Source of the DNA: Chlamydomonas sphaeroides
Lineage: Eukaryota; Chlorophyta; Chlorophyceae; Chlamydomonadales; Chlamydomonadaceae
Reading direction: 5' to 3'
Assembly: GCA_001662425.1 (NCBI GenBank)
Contig: BDDC01000042.1
Span: forward strand, 23,020 to 87,019
Length of the DNA: 64,000 nt
Shown here: in pieces, positions 36,077 through 46,800 of the stretch
How the letters are laid out: each line of letters opens with the position of its first letter
Numbering within the stretch: position 1 is the first letter of the stretch
Program-made: the position numbers and the translations under genes
Notes under the pieces: model-generated
Database searches by the model: none
What the model was told of the DNA's origin: nothing
The model's input: the letters and a program-made list of their open reading frames with translations, nothing else

Positions 36077-38985
36077 GGTCGAGACAAAATTGCCAGTCCA
36101 CTGAGTCGACGTCCACAGCTTAGCCCGACACCCGGAGCATGGATGAGCCTTTGCTGCTGCTAATACGGCAGGGCGGGAGGTGTTGCGGCAGGGTCCATTT
36201 GCTCGAGCGACGCGATCGGTGGCAAACGCTGGGGTGCAGGGAGGGTCGCACCGCGCTTCAGTAGATGTGTTGTGGACAGAGTGAAGGTGCGAATTACAGG
36301 CCTCTTAGTGGCACCGGAACACAGGGTTCGGCAAAAATGCCAGCATGGGCACATGTGCCGCAAAGCCAAAGCCCGCAAGCCGGTTTGCGTGATGAACAAC
36401 ACCCTCACAGATATAACTTTGTAAAACGATGGCTCAAACATTCCTGTATTGCCTCACATGTGAACATGTCAGCTGGCGCAGTTGCAGTTCGCAGAGTACA
36501 GGCGAGCTTGCGGTTGTGGACACCGCCGACATATGTGCCTTGAACGTTGCGACCAACCGACACAGGGGGCAGCAGCCCCAGTCACTGGCAGGGAGAGGGG
36601 TTGCTGACTTGTGCGCTCACGCGTAACTCTTCCCGTCTGCGCCCCGGGGATCCGCAGCTTAGGATTAGCTGTGGCACCGTCACCGGCCGACGCCATAACA
36701 GTAGCGGTGCCCAGGGCGGCAGCTAAGCGACGCCGAGGCGGGAATTTACAGCACTGGCATAGCGGTCCTGGCATCAGACACAGCAACTGAACTAGGTGAA
36801 GCGCACGCGGCAGGCGACGGCCACTCAAACACTACCCTGCCGCATTCCTGTGCCGGCAGCTTGCGACCACCCGCCAGCCGCGTCCCCAGCTGCCTGCGTC
36901 CGTCGAGGAGCCGCAGCAGGTGCTGCGGCTGCTGCACCGTCGCAGGCGCGGGGGTGAGCCTGGCGGCGCGGCTGGCGGCAACGTGCGCCGGCGCGCGGTG
37001 AAGGCAGGTGGGCATGCGCGTCACCAGCAGCGGCGTGGCGGCTCTGGCATGGTGCTGCGGGCGGAACGTCGGGCACCGTTACTCGGCCGGGCGGGCGCAG
37101 GCGGGGCGCACAGCGGCGTGCATGCAGGTGTCCTGCCTGCCTGCCCGCCCGCCGTTGGCTTGTGTCGCGCGGCCCTGGCGGCACATGGCAAGCCGTGGCG
37201 CGCCGTGCTCAGGGCCCTCCCGCGCGCCCTGGCGAGCACCTGGCTGCCTTGGGGCCATGCCGCGCACCGGAAGGCGCCTGCGCTGCGCTGCGGTGCTGGA
37301 GCGCCACGCGGCGATCCCTTGCCACTGGCTGCACGCGGCGCCCATGCGCCTTGCATGCCGCGGCTGGGCTGCTCGTACGGCTGTCGGTAGGCGCCCGCAG
37401 CCGAGCGATACACTTGCAGCGCGCTGGTGCCGCTGGTGCCGGCAAGCTAGCTGTGGCGTGGGACTGGCCTGGCGCCGGCGCATCATCAGTCTCGCCCCTG
37501 GCTGCCTAGCGCCCGTCTCCCAGTTGCCTGCCGGCCACCTCCCTCGCAGCGCCTGCTATGGCCCTGGCGGCAAGCCGAGCCCACTGCGTCCATGCACGCG
37601 GTCCCTGGCCCTGTCCCTGGCCCTGGCCCTGGCCCTGGCCCTGGCCCTGGCCCTGGCCCTGGCCCTGGCCCTGGCCCTGGCCCTGGCCCAGTGTGCTGTC
37701 CGAAGCGCTCGTCTGGCCGCCCTCTGCTGTACGGGTCTCTGTTTGCCAGCCCTGATAAGGCTTGAGGCGCCTGCAGGCGGCCGAGCCTTCAAATTGTGGC
37801 GCTGCCGCTTCCAGCCGCCAGCCGCAAGGCGCCCTCCGTCCGAACCACTCTCCACCCATACCGACGGGCCGCCGCGCGCGAGGGCAGGGGGCTCGCCCTC
37901 CACTGCTCCACAGCAAGCCCAACCCTCGAACACGGCCCAAGCACCACGCACCGGTGCAAGCGATCAGTACGCCGCACATGCTCACACCGCGCTGTCCACC
38001 GTACCACCGCCATCACGTTCTACCGCACAAGGGGCACATGCAGTCACGCATGCTTCCCTAGCCCTGACTTGTGGTAGGTCGGTATCGTGCTCTCGTTGTT
38101 CAAGGCCTCCTGCTCCCGGACACTGGACAGCCGTGACGCCGGTCAGCGGCAAGGTGGCACGCCCCTTCAACCGTAGGGCCGCATCGGTAGGGGCGCGAGG
38201 CAGGGGAGGCCGTACTGGGCCGTACACGCCCGCATGGAGATATCGATGTTGCCTCGGTTACGCAGGTTCAGATTGTCACTCAACCGTTTGCTGGCTTCGC
38301 TTCAGTTCTATCATGGCGCGTGGCGCAGGAGGTGCTTGGCTCAGTCTGCTCAACAGCGAATCCCGCCCGATGCCGCAGCGCCGGCGGGAGAGGCCGGGAA
38401 TGGGGCCTTGAGTGGGCCGGCGCCACGAATAGCGCAGCGGGCATCGATGCACGCTACATGTCACGTTGTCGCACGTCGCTGGCTGCTGAGGATGAGGATG
38501 CAGTGCTGCTGCGATGCTGCTGCCATGCCCGACCGGGAACTAAGAAGGCGGGAATGGCCGAGCGTTTGGCAGTCTCCCGCTTCACGTCGATGACATCTGT
38601 CTCCCGCTTCAAGTCGCTGACCCTCGCAGTGCCTTGCGGCTGTCTAAGCCAATCAGCTGACCCTTACGCGCTCGAATGGGATGGGATGCAGACTCCGCTA
38701 GGCAGCATCCTTAAGTGTCTCGTAATCACAGCGCCTGGGCTTTTGTGTGTGTTGTTTATCACTGCACGTTTGACGTACGAAGCCCAGCTCCAACTGAAAC
38801 AATCGCATAAGCAGCTCATTGTACACTTTGCGGCACCAGCTTTCACAGATACACAAGTTTGACGCTCAAACACTATTCACACCGTGCCTGCTGGGCGAAT
38901 GCATTCCGCTGACAGCTTCGCCGCGCGACTTTGCAGGCTTGCGTAACTCAGGTCGGTGGCGATGACATAGGTGCTTATAGCGCCT
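36077..38985. other. Large gene-poor stretch between DYRK and the SPRY gene
   Basis: It contains the divergent promoters of the two flanking genes. Long open frames (notably 37008-38411, 467 codons) are compositional: no start context, splice structure or recognisable motif. I looked for RING or kinase exons belonging to the downstream SPRY gene and found none. It holds a CCCTGG hexamer array. Confidence 0.5.
37602..37689. repeat. (CCCTGG)n hexanucleotide array
   Basis: About 14 nearly perfect CCCTGG units run without interruption after two imperfect ones. Both strands stay open, which explains overlapping spurious frames here. Confidence 0.95.
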
Positions 38986-41838
38986 ATGGAGTTAGCCGCA
39001 TACGCAGCCATAGGGGCCGTGGACAACCCGGCCCTCCCGGCCGCGTCTGCGGCCACAGCCTCCTACAGCCCCGACCCCTCGGGCCCCACCCGCTGGGGCC
39101 CAACGGGCAAAGCAGCCTCATACATCACAGTGGACAAGGGGGACGGCTGCACGGTGCGGTACCCTGGACGCACCTTCGCGAGGAACGCCCCCGTCACGCT
39201 GTGCGCCGACGCGCCGGCGCCAGTGCCGGCAGCCAACGGCGGCCCGCAGCTATACCTGTTTGAGGTGCTGGTTCAGCACTCGGAAAGCAAGGAGAGCGTC
39301 GCGGTGGGCTTCCAGTCAGCTTGCGCGGAGCCCGTGTGCAAGGGATTCCCAGGAAGCCGGCACGGCAGCTACGGCTTCCATAGTAAGCCTCGTGTTGCGT
39401 GTGTTGTGTCTGCATCAAGACGGAGGGACCTGGCAGCACCGACCCATTACCTGTGTGACTACCCACCAGGCGTCCTACGCGCTCCGCAGGCAACGGCGAC
39501 ATCGGTGTTGGCCGGCCGGATGCCGACGGCAAGCCCGCCAGCCGGCACTATGCTGCACCGTACAGCACCGGTGACGTCATCGGTGCGTTGTACGACGCCG
39601 GCGGCGGCACCATCAGCTTCTTTCGCAACGGCAGCCCGCTGGGTGTGGCGGTCACGGGCGCGCCCCGGTACACGCCGCTCTTCCCGTGCGTGGGCCTGTG
39701 CGGCAGCGGGACGGCGGTCGTGGCTAACTTTGGGCAGCGGCCATTCATGACGGACATGGCAGCGGCATGGCGGCAGGTGCGTGTGTTGCTCATGGGCGCA
39801 GTCTAACGGTGCCGTAGACCGGGGCAAACGGAAACATGTCTTCTCAGCTCGCCAGGTCGGTATCTGTTGTTGAGGTGGTTCCAGCCCACTGGCGCCCCTG
39901 TTGGGCTTGCCGCGCAGGCCCTGGCGCGGGCGCACGCGCCTCCGCTGCTGTCGTACGTCCGGGTGGTGGCATCTTGCAGCGGGCTGTCCTCGGGCGACAT
40001 GGGCATGGTGCTCAATGACGACTGCGGACCCGACCACGACCACGCCGTGCTGGTGGGTGGGATGACACCACTCGACTGCTGTGGGCGGCGGCCCCAAGCG
40101 TTTTAGCACTCGGTGCTAGGTCGCAGCAGCGGAAACCTGCAGTGGCTGGCTGTGCCATTAGGCCAGACAGACATGGGCATCCACTGTTAGGCCTCCTGCT
40201 GGCACACGCTACGTCAGCTGCACGGTTGGGCTGATTAGCAGAACATCAACCTAGGGCAGCGCGCCCTCACATGTGTCCCGACTTCTCTTCCTTTCAACCC
40301 ATGTGTCCCTTTGGCTCCTGGCAGGTCCGCGTGGCGACGTCCCCCCGGCAGGGCTGCTTCAAGTGCCGCCCCGACGCCCTGGCGCCGGTCCCGGCAGGGG
40401 AGGTACGGCAGTCGAGAGCTTCCTGCCGCATAGCACCGCATTGCCGCGCCCAAGCGCGGCAGCCCGGCCCCCCGCCACCGTCCAGACCCGCGTCACCCTC
40501 CCACCATCAGGCGCCCCAGGAGCCCCACCTCCTGGCCGTCGGGCCCAAGCCCGGCAGTGGCGCCCCCGTGACGCGCCTCACGGGCGCCCCCGGCATGCTG
40601 GTGGTCCGCGGCTACGACTGGAAGCCCCGCGGCCAGGATTCGACGGCAGGCTCCGAGGCCGAGGTCGGCGTGCTGCTTGAGCCCGCCAAGGACGGGGACG
40701 AGTGGCGCGTGCGCTGGGCCAGCGGCGTGGTGGGGCTGCACAAGACCGGCCGTATGAACGGCGCGCTGAGCACCAAGTTCAAGCTCGCCTTCCTTCAGGT
40801 TGGGATGGGATGGGGCGGCGGTCCTCTCGCAGTGCGCGGGCGCACCCTGTTCCCATCTTCTCTAGCCCGCTGCGCCAGTGGCCGCCGTTGCCACACCGGC
40901 CGTCGCAGAGATTGGTGCTGGGCAGCCGGCGGACGCGCATCGCCTTTCTCGCCGCCCTACGCCACATCTATGTGCGACACCGACGGCGGTCATCATAGCT
41001 CAACGTGTCCCTTGTTCCCCAACGGCACAGGCGCGCGACACGGACGGCGCTCCCGTGCATGTGACACACTCGTTCATGGCGGGCCAGCCCGTGGTGCGCG
41101 GCCTCGCGTGGGCCCGCGGCGACGAGGACGGCGGCCCCGGGGCGGTCGGCAGCCTGGCCGGCACGGCCGTCACGCAGGGTGAGCGGCTGCGCCGGGGTCT
41201 GCCATGCGGCCTCCGTCGTCGGTGCCGCCGCGCAATGCCGTACCCCAGCATCGCATCACCCTGGTCGGGGCTCGTACCCACGTGTGTCCTCAGACGGCGT
41301 GACGGGCGTCTTTGTGAAGTGGCCTTGCCACGACGGCACCTCCACAAGTGCTGCGGGTGGCGCCGGCGGCTGCTTCGACCTGTTCTACGCCGCGCGACCC
41401 GGCGACGCAGTCACAGTCTTCACCGCCCGCGTGGGGCTCAAGGTGGACACTGGAGTTGGGGGCAGCGCTTGGTGCTGGGTGCCGGTGGGTGTACCGGTAT
41501 CTACGCGCTCCTGTGACCTGCCTCCCTCGCCTTGCGGCAATGAGAGCACAAAGCGACCCGGCGCCGGCATCACAGTCACCCGATATTCTTCTCGTCCGCG
41601 CCGGTCCTGGGCGAGGTCCACATGTCCTGCCGCCGTGGCCGCTTTGCAGGTGCGGCGGCGCGGCTCGAAGCCGGGCGGTCGCGTGGGCAAACTGACTCGG
41701 CCGTCGGGCCAGCAATGGCAGCTGGGCAAGCGCAACATAGCCGACTGGAACGTCAAGTGGGAGGACGGCACGATGGACGTGTTCCGCCGGGTGGGGCTGC
41801 CCGGAGACGACGCCAACTGCGAGCTGGAGGTCGCGTAA
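38986..41838 (+). CDS. SPRY plus MIB/HERC2-like protein, paralogue A (no RING or kinase)
   Basis: A 556-residue protein from eight exons (38986-39382, 39490-39776, 39918-40052, 40325-40402, 40511-40798, 41031-41178, 41294-41442, 41650-41838), exact in frame. Residues about 30-228 form a SPRY domain (LYLFEVLV, VAVGFQ, HGSYGFH, YSTGDVIGALYD, GTISFFRNGSPLGVAV, NFGQRPFMTD). Then comes an SH3-like HERC2/KEG-type repeat (LLSYVRVVASCSGLSSGD, FKCRPDAL), a second beta module (APVTRLTGAPGMLVVRGYDW, DEWRVRWASGVVGL), and a MIB/HERC2 domain (VVRGLAWARGDEDGGPG, VFVKWP, GCFDLFYA). It closes with a KPGGRVGKL...W..EDGT module. SPRY and MIB modules bind protein partners; no catalytic domain is visible. ATG 38986 is the first in the open frame (stop at 38968-38970). 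It could be a truncated duplicate of the next gene or an independent adaptor. Confidence 0.85.
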
Positions 41839-43820
41839 CGCCCCGTTGTGGCGGGCCAGCTGAGTCTGTCAGCGCCAGCCCGCCCCTGCCGCCCCTGCTG
41901 CACCAATGGCCGCCCACCCCTCTGCACCTGCGGTGTGCCTGGTGCCACCGCTTGCAATAGCTGCTGGGGGCTGGCCGGCCGGTTGGCCAGACGGGTGCCC
42001 GGGCTGGAGATGGGGACTGGAGGTGTGAGCCAGCAAGCAAGCGAGGACTGCGCGCTGGGACGTCGCGGTATCAGTTTGATTGCCCCTTTCCGAAACGGGG
42101 CTAAGCCCTTGCAATCACCCCGGAGGTGACCCTGTCCTAACGGGTAAACTTGATAACGTTATTCTTGTCAGACCAGTTCCTGTGTCCTGTTCAGCGTCTG
42201 GTCTAGGTGGCCTCTTTCGGGGCAAGCTGCGACTGGGTGCGGCCTCAAGCCATGTGACGGATGTGGCATGTGGCGGGCCCACCGGCCCACCCTTGATGAG
42301 CTTGGTTCGTCGGCGGTACCGCACGGTGGCCGCCTTACGCGCCGCCTCAAGCGCCCTTGCGCTGACGGCCCGCCTCCATAGGCGGTCAGCAAATGCGGTA
42401 CCAGTGGTCGCGGTTGCTCGGCCGGCCCGGGGCCACGGGCTGGGCAGGCGAGGGCTGCTTGGGCCATTCGTGGTGGGCCGGTTGGCCAGGTAGCTAGGGA
42501 GCCAGCATGGGGAGGTGTGGGCGCTGGTTAGTGGGGCCAACGAAAGAGAACCAGCAACCGTCAGAGTGCGACGGACACGGGGGGGGGGGCCATTGGAAGC
42601 GGGGAAGCGACGGCGGGCGAACAGGCATCCGCGCAAGCTGTGTGCCCACGCGCGGTGCATCTGGGAGTGACGGCAATAGACTAGACACCGCCTAGCATGT
42701 CATGTATTGCCACCGTGTGGAAGCTAGGAGCAGGCAGCTGGTGGGGTACAGCCGAACGCGAACCTCCGGTTGCTTGCTGTACGTGGTATCTGTGAGGGGT
42801 GCTGACGTTGCCCTTACCGCCTGGGGTGACCAAAAACGAAAGACTGTCAACACGGAAGGTAGCACGGTATCCGTGACCTCTGGTGGTACCGCTGTGCCTT
42901 GACAGGGGCGAGTCAAGTTCGTTATAACGCTTCAACCGCGCAGCATGTGTGCTGTAGGGAGCCGACACACACTCGACCCCACTCCTACCCGACATTGGAC
43001 CCGACGTGCGGCACTGTGCGGCAACGCGACCCGACACCGGCACAGCACAAGCGGTGGCGGGTTATAGGGGCCTTTGCCCTCCTCACCCACCCGCCCCCTT
43101 TACACACGCTGGGGTACTGCAAGACCCAGCATTAACATTATCATGAAAATGATTGTTATTAACATTATCATGGCGGCTGCGCTGGGGCTCCATGGCAGCA
43201 AGCATGCCCAGGAGCCTCCTGAGCATGCCTGCCCAGCCACGCCTTGCAGCTGTTCTCAATTGCTGCGGGAAACTCGGGCGGCAAGCGACCACGAGCACTG
43301 GCCCGGATCCTGTCGACGTGTTGACAAGAGCCTGCTCCTCAAGTCAACACAACTAATGCGATGAGCGGCGGCCAGGGTTGACACTCGGTCATACCGGGAC
43401 TTGCCGGGGTCGCCTGTTGCCAGCTGTCCGACGGTTGAGTTCACAGCGTGCCCAACACGCCGATGTTCCCCCTTGGATAACAACAATTTAGTAGCTCTCA
43501 TTGTACATATGGTTGACGCGCACCAACGCGCCCCGCTTGAGGTACTTGGTTACTACGGAAGCTGGCTTCCGGAACTATGCGGGCGCTCGATATAGTGAAC
43601 TCGTAAATGTATAACAAGCAGACTAGCCTTCCGTTATAGGACCTGACGCGACACGCCGCGCAACAGCAAGGCGTGCCTCGACGCTCGAGAACCTCGACGC
43701 TTGAGCCTTATTACCTGTCCGTTAACCTAGGGATCACATATACTCTAGCAAATGAGCGTCGTGATGATGTAGTCTCGCCTGCATGCTACTGAAGCACAGT
43801 TGGCCAGCTTGTCGGCCACG
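41839..43820. other. Intergenic between the two SPRY-MIB paralogues
   Basis: No exon is recognised. Around 43132-43170 ATTAACATTATCATG occurs twice, flanking GAAAATGATTGTT. The AT-rich patches at 43.1-43.7 kb stand out from the GC-rich surroundings and probably include the promoter of the RING-kinase gene. Confidence 0.5.
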
Positions 43821-46800
43821 ATGGCCGAGCTCGCGTGCTGCGTTTGCCTGGAGGAGTATCAGTCGCCTGCTCGCGAGCCCATCGTGACGCCCTGTGGCCA
43901 CACGCTCTGCCGCGCGTGTGCAATGGCTGCGGCCATTCACTCGTGCCCCATCTGCCGCGGGCCGTTCCCGGCAAGACCCTCGGCGCGGGCCTTTCCCGTT
44001 AACTACTCGCTCAAAGCAATGGCGGAGGCGGGGCGCGCGCCGCAGGTGCCACATGCGGCGGGCCTGCCGTTGCCGGCCTCTGTTAAGTGGTGGATCGACC
44101 CGGCCGACCTGAACGTGGACTCGGCGCAACAGATTGGAGCTGGCACAAACGGTCGGGTGGTTGAGGGCCGTTACAAGGGGCAGCAGGTGAGCGCCGCACA
44201 AGGCCGGGGCGGCTGTCTGGGTCCCAGGACTCCTGCCTCGTTGCCCAGTCGCCACCCTGCTCCGTCCCCTGTCGCCCACGCCGCCCCGGATAGGTCGCCG
44301 TCAAGCTGGTCCCTGCCGCTGGGGGTGACGCGGCCGCCTACAGCAAGCTGCGGCGGGAGCTGGAGCTGCTGGCTCGCGCCTCCGAGGCGTGCTCCCACGT
44401 GGTCCGGCTGCTGGGCGTCACGTCCAAGCAGCTGGGAGCCGACACCTTTGCGGCCATTGTCATGCGCCGTTACCCGCGGAACCTCACTCACCACATCCAG
44501 GCGCAGCCCGGTAGGGCGCTTGCTCCTGGCCCTATACTCACGTGACAGCTGGAAACTGTGAAGGCGGCTTGAATCGCCCTGCAATATGCATCTCATAGCG
44601 GACGGACTGCTCCTGCTGTGTATGTGCTGCCACCCCTCCGCCGTACCATGCGTGCGGCCAAGAGATATGTTGCCTGCGCCGGCCAGCACGATCGACCGCT
44701 CCCGCGCCGCACGCACCGCCTCCTCTCATGCCTCTCCAGACGGCCGGCTGGGGTCCGAGGCGGTGCTGGTGCTGGCGCAGGACCTCCTCCGCGGCCTAGC
44801 CGAGCTGCACCTCCTGGGCATCGTCATGGCCGACCTCAAGCCCGACAACGTGCTGATGGACGAGGCGGGTGAGAGGCAGGGGCGGGCACCCGAGTACGAC
44901 GGCTCTGCGCACTCTGGCACATACCAAGCATCTGAAACCTGCCTGCGCGCCGGTCCTTGCTCCTCTGTGCCGCAGGCCACCCACTGCTGTGCGACTTTGG
45001 CATCAGCCGGGTCGTCACCACCACCACCGGCCAGGGCACATCGACGGTGGTGCAAGGCACCCTGAGCTACATGTGGGCCCGGGGGGGGCTGCTTGTACGT
45101 GGGGGCCCCAGGTGCTGCCACTTGCCGCTTGCTTGGACGCGCCTGGGCTTTGCCGACCATCCGTCCAACACCCCTCTCTCCCAATCCCCACTGCGTGCCG
45201 CAGGGCCCCCGAGCAGTTCGACGAGTGCCGGCTGACGGTGCAGGCCGACATGTGGGCCCTGGGCGCCACGCTGGTGCACGCCCTGGCCGGGCAGCCGCCC
45301 TGGCACGGTCAGAGGGCGGCGGTGGTCACCAGACGGGTGAGCGAGGGACACATGGGAGGACGACAGGCCGTCGCTCAGGCAATGACGGCAGTGGCGGACT
45401 TGACAGCCTGCGATCCGTACCTGCGCTGGGGGTGCGGGCGGTCCGGCGTAGTGGCCCATCCAGCCTGCCCCCCGCGGCTGCTCGGCACTCGCAGGTGGGG
45501 CTGGAGAAGCGTGCGCCCGAGCTGCCGCCAGGGCTGGAGGTCGCGCCGCAGCTGCGGGCGCTGCTGGAGGGCTGCTTCCGCGGCGAGCCCCAGGAGCGGC
45601 TCACCGCGCAGGCGGGGCTGCAGCTGGTGGAGGCGGCGGTGCAGGGGCTGCTGCGGGCCGGACTGGAGCGGGCGGGGGCCGCCGTGGAGCGGGAGGCGGC
45701 AGCGGTGCAGCAGCTGGAGCAGCGGGAGCAGGCGGTTGAGCCGGCAGCTAACGTGGAGGCGGCGGGGCTGCAGATTACCGCGGTCACGGCCGCCACGGAC
45801 CTGCTTGCTGCTTCAACTGCACGCGCTACGGGCTCGGTCACTACGCAAGCCCTCTCGGACCCGGCCCGTGCACGGCCGCCCACGTCGGGTGTGGATGACG
45901 CGACCGCTGCCATTGCAAGCCCCGCCCCCGGCCCCGCCGCGCCGCTTCCAGTGGCTGTGGTCCCCGCGGCGTCATCAGCCCTGGGTCCCGTAGGCCCCAA
46001 CCGCTGGGAGCCAGTGGGCAAGGCGGCATCCTACGTCACAGTCGACCAAGCCGACGGCTGCAGGGTCAAGTACGACGGGCGGTGGCTTGCGAGGAACGCC
46101 CCCGTCACGGTGTGTGCCAATGCGCCGGTGCCGGTAGACGCAGGGCTGTACCTGTTCGAGGTAACGGTGGAGCGAGGCGGCGGTGGCGGCGTCTCCGTGG
46201 GCTTCCAGGCCTCCGCCGTGCCCACGTACGACAGCGCACCAGGGTGGTGGCACGGCAGCTACGGCTTCCACGGTGAGCAGCGTGCGTGTGGGCGTGCGTG
46301 TGAATTGTGAGGAGGGCAGACCGGCGGGTTGCCCGCGCAAGGTCGCATTGGAGCCAGCTTCGGTCCCGTATTGCGCAACGAACCACGACAGACCTCTTGC
46401 GCCGCAGGAGACGGCTGCGTCGGCGCCGGCCGGCCCGATGCCGAGGGCAAGCCAACATCCCGGCGCTATGCGGAGTCGTACGAGACGGGCGCTGTGATTG
46501 GTGCGCTGTACGACGCCGGTGCCGGCACCATCAGCTTCTTCCGCAACGGCAAGCCGCTGGGCGTGGCGGTCAGGGGCGTGACACGGGACACCCTGCTTAT
46601 TCCATGCATTGGGCTCCGCGAGTCGGGCACGGAGCTGTACACCAACTTTGGGCAGCGGCCCTTCATGACGGACATGTCAGCTGCTCGGCGGCAGGTGCGC
46701 GCCTGGGAGGGCCTCGCCGGTCGGGTCGCTGAGCAGGGTTTGGGTCATGGTGAAGCCCACGCTTTGCACTGACGCGTGGCTTGCCACGCAGGCCCTGGCG

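Noticed and set aside
37008..38411. 467-codon plus-strand open frame
   Set aside because: It crosses the CCCTGG array, has no domain or splice signature, and its overlapping minus-strand frames are equally long. It is a product of high GC and few stop codons.
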